This document shows, piece after piece, positions 1 to 10,052 of a stretch of 64,000 nt of DNA; position 1 is the first letter of the stretch; every line of letters begins with the position of its first letter. Below the pieces are notes generated by a model that had not been told where the DNA came from, made no database searches, and saw only the letters and a list, made by a program, of their open reading frames with translations. Both the position numbers and the translations under genes were made by a program. The DNA lies in the NCBI RefSeq assembly GCF_020149765.1, contig NZ_CP083809.1, forward strand, positions 1,240,001 to 1,304,000, given 5' to 3'. The stretch comes from Pantoea agglomerans (lineage in GTDB: Bacteria > Pseudomonadota > Gammaproteobacteria > Enterobacterales > Enterobacteriaceae).

Positions 1-1781
1 GTGCCGGTTGAGTAGGAGATCATCGCCACACGCGGTTCGATGCCGAAAGCATGGGCGGAGTCGGCAGACTGAATAGCGATTTCCGCCAGCTGTTCTGCGG
101 TTGGATCCGGGTTGATGGCGCAGTCGCCATAGACCAGCACCTGTTCCGGCAGCAGCATAAAGAACACCGAGGAGACCAGCGAGCTGTTCGGCGCGGTTTT
201 AATCAGCTGCAGCGGCGGACGAATGGTGTTGGCGGTGGTGTGTACCGCGCCTGACACCAGACCGTCTACTTCGCCGCTCTCCAGCATCATGGTGCCGAGC
301 ACGACGTTATCTTCCAGCTGCTCCTGCGCCACCACTTCGGTCATGCCTTTGTTCTTACGCAGCTCCACCAGGCGTGGCACATAGTTGTTGCGAACCACTT
401 CAGGATCGACGATTTCGATGCCTTTGCCCAGTTCGACGCCCTGGGCTGCGGCGACGCGCTGGATCTCATCCGGGTTGCCCAGCAGCACGCAGGTTGCGAT
501 GCCGCGATCGGCGCAGATGGCGGCAGCCTTGACGGTGCGCGGCTCATCGCCTTCCGGCAGCACGATGCGTTTGCCCGCTTTGCGCGCCAGCTCGGTGAGC
601 TGATAGCGGAAGGCCGGCGGTGACAGGCGACGGCTGCGCTCGGAGGTCGCGGTCAGCGATTCGATCCAGTCGGCGTTGATATAGTTGGCGACATACTCCT
701 GCACTTTCTCCACGCGCTGAGTATCGTCGCTCGGTACTTCCAGATTGAAGCTCTGCAGGCTGAGCGACGTCTGCCAGGTGTTGGTTTTCACCATAAAGAC
801 CGGCAGGCCGGTCTGGAAGGCGCGTTCGCACAGCTTCGCGATGCGGCTGTCGATCTCGTAGCCGCCGGTCAGCAGGATGGCACCAATCTCTACGCCGTTC
901 ATCGCGGCGAGGCAGGCGGCCACCAGCACGTCGGGACGGTCCGCTGAGGTCACCAGCAGCGAGCCGGGACGGAAATGCTCCAGCATATGCGGCAGGCTGC
1001 GCGCGCAGAAGGTAACAGACTTGACGCGGCGCGTAGCGATCTCGCCTTCGTTGATCACGTCGGCATTGAGGTGGCGGCACATATCGATGGCGCGCGTGGC
1101 GATAAGATCGAAACTCCAGGGCACGCAGCCCAGCACCGGCAGCGGGCTGTCGGCGAACAGCTGTTTCGGATCGATGTTGGCGACGCTTGCTTTGGTGGAG
1201 TCGTCGAAAATCTCTGACAGATCCGGGCGCGTGCGGCCCTGTTCATCCACCGGGGCGTTCAGCTTGTTGATGATAACGCCGGTGATATTTTTGTTCTTGC
1301 TGCCGCCAAAGCTGCTTTGCGTCAGTTCGATACGCTCTTTCAGCTGGGCGGGAGAGTCGTTGCCCAGCGCCATAACAAACACGATCTCGGCGTTAAGCGT
1401 CCTGGCGATCTCATAGTTGAGCGCATTGGCGAACTGATGCTTCCGCGTCGGCACCAGGCCTTCAACCAGCACCACTTCCGCATCTTTGGTGTTTTCATGG
1501 TAGCGCGCAATGATCTCTTCCATCAGCACGTCCTGCTGGTTAGCGCCCAGCAGCGACTCCACGCGCGACATTTTCAGCGGGTCGGCGGCGGGAATTGACG
1601 AGTTCTTGCGGATGATCATGGTGGTCTGGTCGGGCTTGTCGCCGCCAGCGCGCGGCTGCGCGATAGGTTTAAAGACGCTGAGACGAACGCCTTTACGCTC
1701 CATGGCACGAATAACGCCGAGGCTGACGCTGGTCAGGCCGACGCTGGTGCCGGTAGGAATAAGCATAATTGTACGCGACAC
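1..1781 (-). CDS. pta: phosphate acetyltransferase Pta (3' end outside window)
   Basis: Interconverts acetyl-CoA and acetyl phosphate in the cytoplasm; with AckA it forms the acetate overflow and uptake pathway. The reading frame begins with a GTG at 1779-1781 encoding [20 protein letters not shown], which matches the conserved N-terminus of the long enterobacterial Pta, and a GAGG ribosome site lies about 8 bases upstream. About 593 codons are present: the P-loop-like (BioD-type) N-terminal domain, the DRTGG domain, and the start of the catalytic PTA domain ([20 protein letters not shown]). The family is about 714 residues long, so roughly the last 120 residues lie before position 1. No stop or frameshift is seen. 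It lies 66 bp downstream of ackA on the same strand and is probably cotranscribed with it. Confidence 0.97.
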   Translation of the reverse strand, partial: MSRTIMLIPTGTSVGLTSVSLGVIRAMERKGVRLSVFKPIAQPRAGGDKPDQTTMIIRKNSSIPAADPLKMSRVESLLGANQQDVLMEEIIARYHENTKDAEVVLVEGLVPTRKHQFANALNYEIARTLNAEIVFVMALGNDSPAQLKERIELTQSSFGGSKNKNITGVIINKLNAPVDEQGRTRPDLSEIFDDSTKASVANIDPKQLFADSPLPVLGCVPWSFDLIATRAIDMCRHLNADVINEGEIATRRVKSVTFCARSLPHMLEHFRPGSLLVTSADRPDVLVAACLAAMNGVEIGAILLTGGYEIDSRIAKLCERAFQTGLPVFMVKTNTWQTSLSLQSFNLEVPSDDTQRVEKVQEYVANYINADWIESLTATSERSRRLSPPAFRYQLTELARKAGKRIVLPEGDEPRTVKAAAICADRGIATCVLLGNPDEIQRVAAAQGVELGKGIEIVDPEVVRNNYVPRLVELRKNKGMTEVVAQEQLEDNVVLGTMMLESGEVDGLVSGAVHTTANTIRPPLQLIKTAPNSSLVSSVFFMLLPEQVLVYGDCAINPDPTAEQLAEIAIQSADSAHAFGIEPRVAMISYSTG

Positions 1782-1810
1782 GTTTGAACCTCGCTTTAGG
1801 TAGTGTCAAA

Positions 1811-1837
1811 AACAACACCGTCAGCCGAGGCTGACGG
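1811..1837 (-). terminator. hairpin between ackA and pta
   Basis: An inverted repeat CCGTCAGC/GCTGACGG (1818-1825 and 1830-1837) lies in the 66-bp gap between ackA and pta. Read on the minus strand it is followed by TGTTGTTTTT, so it resembles a weak intrinsic terminator or attenuator that could lower pta expression relative to ackA, or a stabilising stem. The stem is visible; the role is inferred. Confidence 0.5.
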
Positions 1838-1847
1838 GGAGGGAACA

Positions 1848-3050
1848 TCAGGCGGTCAGACGCGCCGCATCCTGGGCAATCACCAGCTCTTCATTGGTCG
1901 GGATGACAATTGCCGGGCGGGTGCCCTCTTTATTAATAAAGCCGGATTTGCCGAAGCGCGCCGCCAGGTTGCGCTCATGATCGACCTCAAAGCCGAGCAG
2001 GCCCAGCTTTTTCAGCGACAGTTCGCGCACCATCGCCGCGTTTTCGCCGATGCCGCCGGTAAAGATCACCGCGTCCAGGCGGCCATCCATCATCGCGCTA
2101 TAGCTGCCGATGTATTTTGCCAGACGATGGCAGAAAACATCCATGGCGCGTTTCGCGTCCTCTTTGGTTTCGTAGTTGTCTTCGACGTAGCGGCAGTCGC
2201 TGGTGACGTCGGTCAGGCCCAGCAGGCCAGACTCTTTGGTCAGCAGCTTGTTGATGGCGTCGACGCTCATGCCCAGCGTATCGTGCAGATAGAAGATAAT
2301 CGCCGGATCGATGTCACCGCTGCGGGTGCCCATGACCAGACCTTCCAGCGGCGTCAGACCCATTGAGGTATCGACGCACTTGCCGTTACGCACCGCCGCC
2401 ACCGAGGCGCCGTTGCCGAGGTGGCAGGTAATGATGTTCAGCTCGTCGACCGGTTTGTTAAGGATTTTTGCCGCTTCGTGCGTCACATAGTAGTGGCTGG
2501 TGCCGTGCGCGCCGTAGCGGCGAACGCCGTGCTCTTTATAGAGGCGGTAGGGCAGGGCGTAGAGATAGGACTCTTCCGGCATCGTCTGATGGAACGCCGT
2601 GTCGAAAACTGCCACATTCTTGTCGGAGAGATGCGGGAAGTTTTTCATTGCCTCTTCAATGCCGATCAGATGCGCCGGGTTATGCAGCGGCGCGAAAGAG
2701 GCGTTGTCTTTGATCCCCTGCACCACGGCGTCGGTAATAATGACCGATTCCGTCAGCTGCTCACCGCCATGCACAATGCGATGACCAATTGCAGCAATTT
2801 GTGCCGACAGCTCTGGTTTTTGTGCCAGAATAGTTTTAACAATGAAATTTAGCGCTTCGCTGTGTGCGGCGCCAGCGCCCAGAGGGGCTTCATGTTTTTC
2901 TCCGTCAAGTTTCCACTTAATGCGCGCTTCCGGCAGGTGGAAACATTCAGCCAGGCCGGACAGATATTCCTCTCCGCTGGCGGCATTCAGGATGGCGAAC
3001 TTCAGTGAAGAGCTGCCGCAGTTCAGAACCAGTACTAACTTACTCGACAT
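1848..3050 (-). CDS. ackA: acetate kinase AckA
   Basis: Transfers phosphate between acetyl phosphate and ADP, giving acetate and ATP, and is the partner of Pta. The 400-residue product has the usual enterobacterial length. The N-terminal NCGSSSLKF motif (residues 10-18) of the ASKHA nucleotide-binding fold, the DTAFHQTMP segment, HGTSHYYV, the HLGNGAS phosphate loop and the C-terminal FTGGIGENA motif are all present. The ATG at 3048-3050 has an AGGT ribosome site close upstream. It is the first gene of the ackA-pta pair and is divergent from yfbV across a 341-bp region that must hold its promoter. Confidence 0.98.
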   Translation of the reverse strand: MSSKLVLVLNCGSSSLKFAILNAASGEEYLSGLAECFHLPEARIKWKLDGEKHEAPLGAGAAHSEALNFIVKTILAQKPELSAQIAAIGHRIVHGGEQLTESVIITDAVVQGIKDNASFAPLHNPAHLIGIEEAMKNFPHLSDKNVAVFDTAFHQTMPEESYLYALPYRLYKEHGVRRYGAHGTSHYYVTHEAAKILNKPVDELNIITCHLGNGASVAAVRNGKCVDTSMGLTPLEGLVMGTRSGDIDPAIIFYLHDTLGMSVDAINKLLTKESGLLGLTDVTSDCRYVEDNYETKEDAKRAMDVFCHRLAKYIGSYSAMMDGRLDAVIFTGGIGENAAMVRELSLKKLGLLGFEVDHERNLAARFGKSGFINKEGTRPAIVIPTNEELVIAQDAARLTA

Positions 3051-3391
3051 GGAAGTACCTATTTGTTAAAAGTGGCTAAAAAAAAGGCAATCAGACTATC
3101 AGCGTAGCCCATGAAAGCGGGATGCTTAATCATAACGCCGTTGCGGTAGTCAAAATGTTGCTTCTCCGCAAAAAAATTTCGGTAATTTTACAAAAATTTT
3201 TGAAATTTGCTTAGCGGAAGCTAGCCGCTACGTTTGTGATTTACGTTTTTGCCCGCTTCCAGTAGGTTATTGAGAGGCTGGGTCAGGATAGCGAGAGTGC
3301 CCTTTAAAGACAAAAAGTTTTGAAGGACGTCACGTAAAGTTGTGTAGTTATAAATTAATTTTATTTTTTGCAGGTTTAGTTGAGGTCCGCC
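3051..3391. other. intergenic ackA / yfbV divergent promoter region
   Basis: 341 bp without a convincing gene. It must hold the ackA promoter on one strand and the yfbV promoter on the other. The part near yfbV is AT-rich (tracts around 3340-3372) and fits promoter DNA. On the minus strand a 17-codon ORF (3112-3059) runs in the ackA leader, but it has no ribosome site. I could not assign particular operators. Confidence 0.5.
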
Positions 3392-3844
3392 ATGGCGAAT
3401 GATTCTGGCAATACTGGCTGGTTCCGTATTTTTCAAAACGGCCAGCACTATATGAAGACCTGGCCGAATGACAAACGCCTCGCGCCGATCTTTCCTGAAA
3501 ATCGCGTATCGAGCGTGACCCGGTTCGCCATCCGCTTTATGCCGCCGCTGGCGGTGTTCACGCTGAGCTGGCAAATCGCCCTGGGCGGGCAGCTGGGTCC
3601 GGCGGTCGCCACCGCGCTCTTTGCCTGCAGTCTGCCGATGCAGGGGCTATGGTGGCTGGGCAAACGCTCGGTGACGCCGCTGCCGCCCACGCTGCTGCAC
3701 TGGTTTCACGAGGTGCGCGCCCGTCTGGAAGAGGCGGGCCAGGCCATTGCGCCGGTTGAGGGCAAGCCGACCTATCAGGCGCTGGCTGACCTGCTGAAGC
3801 GGGCATTTAAACAGCTGGATCGCACCTTCCTCGACGATCTTTGA
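3392..3844 (+). CDS. yfbV: UPF0208 inner-membrane protein YfbV
   Basis: The 150-residue product matches E. coli YfbV (151 residues), an integral membrane protein linked by earlier genetic work to chromosome macrodomain (Ter) insulation; its molecular activity is not settled. Two hydrophobic stretches are visible (about residues 47-66 and 70-88), followed by the conserved [15 protein letters not shown] and a C-terminal cytoplasmic tail ending in [12 protein letters not shown]. The ATG at 3392 is preceded by GAGGT; an in-frame TTG twelve bases upstream would place the start over this ribosome site and is less likely. It is divergent from ackA. Confidence 0.93.
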   Translation: MANDSGNTGWFRIFQNGQHYMKTWPNDKRLAPIFPENRVSSVTRFAIRFMPPLAVFTLSWQIALGGQLGPAVATALFACSLPMQGLWWLGKRSVTPLPPTLLHWFHEVRARLEEAGQAIAPVEGKPTYQALADLLKRAFKQLDRTFLDDL

Positions 3845-3989
3845 TCGACCACCCTTTTCCCGCAGAGAGAATTTGTTGCTCAACCGGGTCTAAATCAAAG
3901 AAAAGTGGTGCGGGCATACCCGCATCATTCGCCTTATGCCACTATTTTCCGTCTAATACTTGAGCGGCCTGTCGGCCCAGGAGCCTATG

Positions 3990-4484
3990 ATGGAAATGAC
4001 CCACGCACAGCGTCTGATTCTCTCTAACCAGTACAAAATGATGACCATGCTGGAGCCTGACAACGCCGAACGCTATCGCCGTTACCAGACCATTATCGAG
4101 CGCGGCTATGGGCTGCAGATGCGCGAGCTGGATAAAGAGTTTGGCGAACTGACGGAAGAGACCTGCCGCACCATTATCGACATTATGGAAATGCACCATG
4201 CGCTGCATGTCTCCTGGTCGAATCTTGGCGATAAAGGCTCGCTGGACGAGCACCGCCTCGCTTTTCTCGGCTTTGATGCGGCCACCGAAGCGCGCTTCCT
4301 CGGCTACGTGCGCTTTATGGTCAATACCGAAGGTCGCTATACTCACTTCGACTCCGGCACGCACGGCTTTAATGCGCAGACGCCAATGTGGGAAAAGTAT
4401 CGACGCATGCTGGCGGTGTGGCACACTTGTCCACGTCAATATCACCTTAGCGCGACGGAAATCGCGCAGATTATCAATGCCTGA
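3990..4484 (+). CDS. yfbU: UPF0304 family protein YfbU
   Basis: The 164-residue soluble protein has exactly the length of E. coli YfbU and shares nearly all of its sequence, for example [14 protein letters not shown] near the start and [14 protein letters not shown] near the end. YfbU has been reported as a factor in cell death, but the biochemical role is unknown. The start chosen is the second of two adjacent ATG codons (3987 and 3990) because it gives the conserved MEMTHAQRL and correct spacing from AGGAG at 3979-3983. It is followed at 11 bp by hxpA, so the two are probably cotranscribed. Confidence 0.93.
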   Translation: MEMTHAQRLILSNQYKMMTMLEPDNAERYRRYQTIIERGYGLQMRELDKEFGELTEETCRTIIDIMEMHHALHVSWSNLGDKGSLDEHRLAFLGFDAATEARFLGYVRFMVNTEGRYTHFDSGTHGFNAQTPMWEKYRRMLAVWHTCPRQYHLSATEIAQIINA

Positions 4485-4495
4485 CGGGAGTGCCT

Positions 4496-5155
4496 GTGAC
4501 CTATAGCGGTTTTTTATTTGATCTGGATGGCACGCTGGTGGATTCGCTGCCTGCGGTAGAGCGCGCATGGAGCAACTGGGGAGCGCGGCACGGCATCGCC
4601 GCTGAAGAGATCCTGAGTTTTATTCACGGCAAGCAGGCGATCGCCTCGCTGCGCCATTTTATGGCGGGTCAGCCGGAAGCGGCCATTCAGGCGGAGTTTC
4701 GCGCGCTGGAGCAAAATGAAGCGCAGGATACCGACGGCGTACGGGCGCTGCCGGGCGCGCACGCGCTGCTGACGCGGCTGGACGCGCTGCAGATCCCCTG
4801 GGCTATCGTGACCTCCGGCTCGGTGCCGGTGGCGCACGCGCGTCACAAGGCCGCCGGACTGCCGCTGCCGTCGGTCTTTATCACCGCTGAACAGGTAGAG
4901 CAGGGCAAGCCGGCGCCCGATCCCTATCTGCTTGGCGCGGAGAAACTGGGGCTGGCGGCGGAAAGCTGCGTGGTGGTCGAGGACGCGCCTGCCGGCATTC
5001 TCTCTGGCCTGAACGCCCGCTGCGCGGTCATCGCGCTTAACGCGCCCGCCGATACGCCGCGCCTGGGGGAAACCCTGATGCAGCTTCGCTCGCTGGCGTC
5101 GCTGCGGGTGACGCCGCAGGCTGAAGGCGGCTTTTCTCTGCAGCGGGAAGAGTGA
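4496..5155 (+). CDS. hxpA: HAD-family sugar phosphatase HxpA (YfbT)
   Basis: A 219-residue haloacid-dehalogenase-type phosphatase. The FDLDGTLVDS motif I near residues 7-16 carries the nucleophile and acid aspartates, VTSGS is motif II, GKPAPDPYLLGA holds the motif III lysine, and VVVEDAPAG is motif IV. E. coli HxpA (YfbT) dephosphorylates hexose phosphates and similar substrates. The start is set at the GTG at 4496, which has GGGAG at 4486-4490 at proper spacing; an in-frame GTG at 4490 would overlap that site. It lies just after yfbU and converges on yfbR. Confidence 0.92.
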   Translation: MTYSGFLFDLDGTLVDSLPAVERAWSNWGARHGIAAEEILSFIHGKQAIASLRHFMAGQPEAAIQAEFRALEQNEAQDTDGVRALPGAHALLTRLDALQIPWAIVTSGSVPVAHARHKAAGLPLPSVFITAEQVEQGKPAPDPYLLGAEKLGLAAESCVVVEDAPAGILSGLNARCAVIALNAPADTPRLGETLMQLRSLASLRVTPQAEGGFSLQREE

Positions 5156-5167
5156 GGCGCCGCCGCG

Positions 5168-5767
5168 TTACAGCGGCGACTCCTGTGAGATCTCATCCAG
5201 CGACAGGCTAAAGCTGGGAATAAATACCTCGACGAAGTAGTCCATCTCCGGCGAACGGCGCTGCTGCAGGGTTTTCTCCAGACGCGCCTTGGCCAGCAGG
5301 AACTCATTGTTGCCTGCAGATAACTCTTCAAGGCATTTCAGGTAGGCGCAGAGCGCGTCCGCCTGCTTCACCACCGACTGCTCCTCTTCGCTGTGCTGAT
5401 GTTCGTCAAGCAGCGGGCGGTAAACCTCCTGCAGCTCCTCCGGCAGCATCTCGATCAGCTTCTGCTGGGCGATTTTTTCGATCTTTTTATACTCGTGGGC
5501 AATTTGCGCATTGTAATACTTCACCGGCGTCGGTAGATCGCCGGTGAGGACTTCGCTGGCGTCATGGTAGAGCGCCAGCATCGCAATGCGATCGGCGTTG
5601 AGCGTGCCGCTGAATTTTTTGTTTTTAATTACGGCGAGCGCATGCGCCACCATTGCGACCTGCAGGCTATGCTCCGACACGTTTTCGGTCCGCACGTTAC
5701 GCATCAGCGGCCAGCGGTTGATCAGTTTAAGGCGGGAAAGATGGGCGAAAAAGTGGCTTCGGGTCAT
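5168..5767 (-). CDS. yfbR: 5'-deoxynucleotidase YfbR
   Basis: A metal-dependent HD-domain phosphohydrolase that converts deoxyribonucleoside 5'-monophosphates to nucleosides. At 199 residues it has the length of the E. coli enzyme. The metal ligands H33 (in SEHSLQV) and H68-D69 (in LYHDASE) are present, as is the later Asp in [11 protein letters not shown]. It lies 68 bp downstream of alaA on the same strand, the pairing seen in E. coli, and converges on hxpA with only 12 bp between stop codons. Confidence 0.95.
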   Translation of the reverse strand: MTRSHFFAHLSRLKLINRWPLMRNVRTENVSEHSLQVAMVAHALAVIKNKKFSGTLNADRIAMLALYHDASEVLTGDLPTPVKYYNAQIAHEYKKIEKIAQQKLIEMLPEELQEVYRPLLDEHQHSEEEQSVVKQADALCAYLKCLEELSAGNNEFLLAKARLEKTLQQRRSPEMDYFVEVFIPSFSLSLDEISQESPL

Positions 5768-5835
5768 GCGTTATCCTGTCAGCAACGGGGGAAGCGTCAC
5801 GCCTCCCCAAATGCTGTCAGTATACGCGGCAGGTT

Positions 5836-7053
5836 TTACTGACGATAGCCTTGCAGGAAACGGTCGAACTTGCCGATCGCCATCTCCAGATCGTCGACGC
5901 GCGGCAGCGTTACGATGCGCACATGGTCCGGCCACGGCCAGTTAAAGGCGGAGCCCTGAACCAGCAGCACCTTCTCCTGCAGCAGAAAGTCCAGCACCAT
6001 CTTCTGGTCGTCGTGAATGTTGAACTTCTTCGCGTCGATACGCGGGAACATATAGAGCGCGCCGTTCGGCTTCACGCAGCTGACGCCGGGAATATCGTTG
6101 ATCAGCTCCCATGCGCGCTGGCGCTGCTCATAGAGACGGCCGCCCGGCGCGATAAATTCGCTGATGCTCTGATAGCCACCCAGCGCGGTCTGAATAGCGT
6201 GCTGCGCCGGCACGTTGGCGCACAGACGCATCGAGGCCAGCATCTCCAGCCCTTCGATATAGCCTTTCGCGTGTTTCTTCGGCCCGTTAAGCACCATCCA
6301 GCCCTGACGGAAGCCCGCCACGCGGTAGGTTTTGGAGAGGCCGTTAAAGGTAACGGTCAGCAGATCGGGCGCCAGCGCGGCGATCGAGTGGTGCTGCGAC
6401 GCGTCATAAAGGATCTTGTCGTAGATTTCGTCGGCGAAAATGATCAGGTTATGCTGACGCGCGATCTCGACGATCTCCAGCAGCAGCGCTTTACTGTAGA
6501 CCGCACCGGTGGGATTGTTCGGGTTAATGATCACGATGCCGCGGGTGCGCGGCGTGATTTTGCTGCGAATATCGTCAAGATCCGGGAACCAGTCAGACGA
6601 CTCGTCGCACAGATAGTGCACCGCCTTGCCGCTGGAAAGCGACACCGCCGCCGTCCAGAGCGGATAGTCGGGCGCGGGCACCAGCATTTCGTCGCCGCTG
6701 TTCAGCAGCGCCTGCATCGCCTGCACGATCAGCTCGGAAACGCCGTTGCCGATATAGATATCTTCCACCGTGACGTCGCGCATATCGCGCGCCTGGTAGT
6801 GCTGCATAATGGCTTTACGCGCCGAGTAGAGCCCTTTGGAGTCGCAGTAGCCCTGCGCGCTCGGCAGGTTACGGATTACATCGACCAGAATCTCGTCAGG
6901 CGCTTCAAAACCGAAAGGCGCCGGGTTGCCGATATTGAGCTTGAGAACTTTGTTGCCTTCTTCTTCGAGACGTTTAGCCTCTTTAAGTACCGGCCCGCGA
7001 ATGTCGTAACAGACGTTTTCCAGCTTGCCGGATTTATCAATTTGAAAAGTCAT
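5836..7053 (-). CDS. alaA: glutamate-pyruvate aminotransferase AlaA
   Basis: A PLP-dependent class I/II aminotransferase that makes alanine from pyruvate and glutamate. The 405-residue length equals E. coli AlaA (YfbQ). The PLP lysine is in NGLSKTYRVAG (near residue 240), with the conserved NPNNPTGAVYS, FADEIYDKILYD and the C-terminal HVRIVTLPRV segment that carries the substrate arginine. The ATG at 7051-7053 begins MTFQIDKSGKLENVCYDIRG. It precedes yfbR in a likely two-gene operon and is divergent from lrhA. In E. coli the gene responds to Lrp and alanine; no site is assigned here. Confidence 0.96.
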   Translation of the reverse strand: MTFQIDKSGKLENVCYDIRGPVLKEAKRLEEEGNKVLKLNIGNPAPFGFEAPDEILVDVIRNLPSAQGYCDSKGLYSARKAIMQHYQARDMRDVTVEDIYIGNGVSELIVQAMQALLNSGDEMLVPAPDYPLWTAAVSLSSGKAVHYLCDESSDWFPDLDDIRSKITPRTRGIVIINPNNPTGAVYSKALLLEIVEIARQHNLIIFADEIYDKILYDASQHHSIAALAPDLLTVTFNGLSKTYRVAGFRQGWMVLNGPKKHAKGYIEGLEMLASMRLCANVPAQHAIQTALGGYQSISEFIAPGGRLYEQRQRAWELINDIPGVSCVKPNGALYMFPRIDAKKFNIHDDQKMVLDFLLQEKVLLVQGSAFNWPWPDHVRIVTLPRVDDLEMAIGKFDRFLQGYRQ

Positions 7054-7924
7054 TATTAATCGCCTTTATGGGCAGAATCCTTTTACTGCCGCAGAATCAA
7101 ACCAGCACAATGTACTCTCCTCAATGCGACAAAAGAAGGGCAGCGGCAGGTTTTGGCGTCTTTGCCATCTTTTTGCGGCCCTGATGGCGTAAAGCCTAAT
7201 TTCTTTGCAATTAACTGGTTAAAGAGGCTGATTTTTGGCGTGCAGGCAATATTTTTCACTGGAATACGCCTTTTTGAGTGTAAACGGCGCTGTCCGGCGG
7301 CCAGAGAAACGAATGAGAAGTTTCTGGCTGAAAGATGAGCAGGTGAGCAGTTAGATGAATCAGGAAATAGTTAAGCTATTTTATACGAATGTTTAAAAAA
7401 ACAGCCGAGGCGATCGTCCAGTAAGCCAACCGGCAAACGATTGCGCCCGCCGGGGCGGCTTAGCGGCTCTGAATAGCCGGAAAAGTTCCCTGTGCGAAAG
7501 GGCCACTCCATACCCGATAAAAGGTATTTAAGGCGTATCTTCTCACTTTATCTCGACTTTCAGATACGGGTCGGTTAAAAAGTGGGCAGCGATGTGCCAG
7601 GATGGCCCTGAAATGCGATCTGGTCAAAAATTACGATGCTTTTCACAAAATCATTTCCATTTTGAAGTTAAAAATGATTAAGTATAATTTATTATTTGTC
7701 GCATTTAGCTGCTACGCAATTCATAATCCTGTAGTCGGCTTTTTCCGTCCGCTGTAGGTACGGAACCCTAGACACCAACGCAGCTTCCTGCAATTGCGCT
7801 CCCGCGCTGTCGGTCCAGAAGTTGTTTCTGTCTACTCAACGCTGCTTTCTCGCTACTTCGGGATGCGCGTTTGTCGGTATACGTCTGACACGAATTTCTT
7901 TGGCGGTCTCACACAGGACCGGCA
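7054..7924. other. long intergenic region alaA / lrhA
   Basis: About 870 bp without a supportable gene before the leader ORF at 7925. It contains the alaA promoter on the minus side and the lrhA promoter and long leader on the plus side, as in other enterobacteria where lrhA has an unusually long regulatory region. Inverted repeats CGTATCT/AGATACG (7534-7540 and 7562-7568) and TTCCGT/ACGGAA near 7752 are visible, and AT-rich DNA with TATAAT-like hexamers runs from 7660 to 7700. I looked for an RcsAB box and did not find a convincing one. Confidence 0.5.
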
Positions 7925-7960
7925 ATGAGCATAATTACCACTTATCTCTTTGATAAGTAG
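7925..7960 (+). CDS. putative 11-residue leader peptide upstream of lrhA
   Basis: An ATG at 7925 opens an ORF encoding MSIITTYLFDK that stops with TAG at 7958-7960, 52 bases before the lrhA start. An AGGA ribosome site (within CACAGGACCGG) sits about 7 bases upstream, better than chance for such a short ORF. The coding bases overlap a 7-bp hairpin ACTTATC/GATAAGT (7940-7946 and 7952-7958), so translation would open the stem. This geometry fits a translated leader controlling lrhA. Function is inferred; the ORF and hairpin are seen directly. Confidence 0.4.
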   Translation: MSIITTYLFDK

Positions 7961-8012
7961 CGTAATAACACCAGGGTAGTAGTTTTTTAAAAATCTTATA
8001 AGTGAAGAAAAC

Positions 8013-8936
8013 ATGACTAATGCAAATCGTCCGATACTGAATCTCGACCTCGATCTGCTGAGAACGTTTGTGGCCGTTGCGGACCTGAATACGTTTGCGG
8101 CGGCCGCTGCCGCTGTGTGCCGAACCCAGTCGGCCGTCAGCCAGCAGATGCAGCGTCTGGAGCAATTGGTAGGTAAAGAGCTGTTTGCCAGACATGGACG
8201 TAATAAATTATTAACCGAACACGGTATTCAGCTTTTAGGCTACGCCAGGAAAATTTTGCGCTTCAACGACGAGGCCTGCACATCGCTGATGTACAGCAAC
8301 ATTCAGGGCGTGCTGACTATCGGCGCCTCAGATGATACCTCTGATACTATCCTGCCGTTCCTGCTTAACCGCGTGACCTCGGTCTATCCGAAGCTGGCGA
8401 TCGACGTCCGGGTAAAACGTAACCCCTTTATGATGGAGATGCTGAACCAGGGCGAAGTGGATCTGGTTGTAACCACCTCCAGTCCTGGCAGCTTTACCCA
8501 TCAGGTGCTGCGCACGTCGCCGACGCTGTGGTACTGCGCGGCGGACTATATCTTTCAGCGCGGCGAAGCAATTCCACTGGTGCTGCTGGACGAACCCAGC
8601 CCGTATCGCGATATGGCGATCGATCACCTCAATGAAGCGGGCATTCCGTGGCGCATCTCCTACGTCGCCTCTACCCTGGCTGCAGTGCGCGCCGCGGTAA
8701 AAGCGGGTCTGGGCGTGACGACACGTCCGGTTGAGATGATGAGTCCAGAACTGCGCGTGATGGGTGCGGCGGAAGGGCTGCCGGTGCTGCCGGATACGCA
8801 GTATCTGCTGTGCCGCAATCCAGACAGCGATAACGAGCTGGCGCTGGCGATTTTCAACGCCATGCAGTCCACCAACGATCCCTACAACCTGAGCGCCAAT
8901 CCGGATGGGACGCTGTTGCTGGATGATGAGGAGTAA
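8013..8936 (+). CDS. lrhA: LysR-type regulator LrhA
   Basis: The 307-residue transcription factor matches E. coli LrhA (312 residues), which represses flhDC and so motility, and promotes RpoS degradation. A winged helix-turn-helix spans about residues 14-72 ([20 protein letters not shown], then [20 protein letters not shown]), followed by the periplasmic-binding-like effector domain (for example [19 protein letters not shown]). The homologue in plant-associated relatives also affects virulence and extracellular polysaccharide. Upstream is a long leader with a putative upstream ORF; downstream is a strong terminator and then the nuo operon, the order seen in E. coli. It is likely autoregulated, as in E. 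coli. Confidence 0.96.
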   Translation: MTNANRPILNLDLDLLRTFVAVADLNTFAAAAAAVCRTQSAVSQQMQRLEQLVGKELFARHGRNKLLTEHGIQLLGYARKILRFNDEACTSLMYSNIQGVLTIGASDDTSDTILPFLLNRVTSVYPKLAIDVRVKRNPFMMEMLNQGEVDLVVTTSSPGSFTHQVLRTSPTLWYCAADYIFQRGEAIPLVLLDEPSPYRDMAIDHLNEAGIPWRISYVASTLAAVRAAVKAGLGVTTRPVEMMSPELRVMGAAEGLPVLPDTQYLLCRNPDSDNELALAIFNAMQSTNDPYNLSANPDGTLLLDDEE

Positions 8937-9000
8937 GCGGCAGAGGCTGCTGTTCAACTCACTTTCTTCCGCCTGCCAGTTGTTAAAACTGTAATAAAAA

Positions 9001-9038
9001 AGCCCTTCGTTATGCTTTTGCATCGAAGGGCTTTTTTT
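9001..9038 (+). terminator. intrinsic terminator of lrhA
   Basis: A 9-bp stem AGCCCTTCG/CGAAGGGCT (9001-9009 and 9024-9032), with an inner ATGC/GCAT helix in its loop, is followed by seven T residues. It lies 65 bp after the lrhA stop and separates lrhA from nuo. Confidence 0.9.
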
Positions 9039-9599
9039 ATCCCCTTAACGCACCCTTTTTCTCGCCGTTATCTCACACAAGCTCTCTGCGTCCGTTAACC
9101 AAAGCAAAGCGCTATTCCGTTCTGAGCAAAGATGAAATTCTCTTTCTGAAGATGTGAAAACTCTGTTCCGTATTTAGGCAACATTTGCTGAAAAAAAGGA
9201 CAAAAAGGCCAGTTTTGTGTCCTGGATCAAAAAAATACCCCTGACAAGGGGAAGGAAAAAGCGCAAAAGCCTGCCAGAATACGTTGGTAAAATGCACGAT
9301 CCATGCATTTGAATTCACGCGACATTCTAAAAGACCATACAGACTGAAGCGATTTAGCTGGCAACGCGCGCATCATATGTTAAAATTTTGATGCGCGTGT
9401 AAAATAATGTTTGGATACTTTTGTCAAAGTTGACAAAAGGTTATAGAAAGGAGTAAAAAACCCCATAAAATTGCTGCCTAATTGATAATGACAGCATAAT
9501 TTATAAGGTTTTTTTCCTTCCCTTGAATCGATGTGGTGCGTTTGCTGCAAGTGACCCGCGCAGGATGCCATCGCCACTTTTGATGAGTAAGCAAAGAGT
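9039..9599 (+). promoter_or_regulatory. nuo operon promoter region with two palindromes
   Basis: About 560 bp precede nuoA, as expected for the large regulated nuo promoter. Two near-perfect palindromes stand out: CGCGCATCA/TGATGCGCG (9367-9375 and 9389-9397) with a 13-bp AT-rich spacer, and the 20-bp TTTTGTCAAAGTTGACAAAA (9419-9438) with 9-bp arms. They may be operators for regulators of nuo (in E. coli ArcA, FNR, NarL and others act here) or leader stems. An AT-rich stretch at 9480-9515 could contain the core promoter. I could not match either palindrome to a known consensus with confidence. Confidence 0.55.
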
Positions 9600-10037
9600 A
9601 TGTCAACAGCCACCGAAGTCGTCGCTCATCACTGGGCGTTTATCATATTTGTCATTATCGCTTTCGGCCTTTGCGCCTTTATGCTTACCGGAGGATGGCT
9701 CTTAGGCGGCCGCGCCCGCGCCCGTCATAAAGAGACCCCGTTTGAATCCGGTATCGAATCCGTTGGCGACACCCATATCCGTCTCTCGGCGAAGTTCTAT
9801 CTCGTCGCGATGTTCTTCGTCATCTTCGACGTAGAAGCGCTCTTTTTATACGCATGGGCGACCTCAATCCGCGAAAGCGGCTGGGTCGGCTTTGTGGAAG
9901 CCGCAATTTTCATTTTGGTGCTCCTGGCGGGGCTGGTCTATCTGGTGCGTATCGGCGCGCTGGACTGGGCGCCTGCACGTCGTCGCGTGGTGGTCAAATC
10001 CAGCCCGATCGGTCACACCAACCCTCATAAGCAGTAA
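9600..10037 (+). CDS. nuoA: NADH-quinone oxidoreductase subunit A
   Basis: Small membrane subunit of respiratory complex I, first gene of the nuo operon. The 145-residue product (147 in E. coli) shows three membrane segments, at about residues 13-34, 67-87 and 96-117, and the signature FESGI (residues 43-47) in the long loop next to the quinone site, then [20 protein letters not shown]. The ATG at 9600 has AAAGAG a few bases upstream. The C-terminal tail (after [10 protein letters not shown]) diverges from E. coli, as is usual. Confidence 0.97.
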   Translation: MSTATEVVAHHWAFIIFVIIAFGLCAFMLTGGWLLGGRARARHKETPFESGIESVGDTHIRLSAKFYLVAMFFVIFDVEALFLYAWATSIRESGWVGFVEAAIFILVLLAGLVYLVRIGALDWAPARRRVVVKSSPIGHTNPHKQ

Positions 10038-10052
10038 AAGCGAGGCAATCTG

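Noticed and set aside
3059..3112. 17-codon ORF in the ackA leader on the minus strand
   Set aside because: It ends only a few bases before the ackA ribosome site, which is suggestive, but its ATG has no ribosome site and I cannot show conservation.
5851..7059. Open frame of 402 codons antisense to alaA
   Set aside because: Composition is that of a shadow frame, while alaA has all its catalytic motifs.
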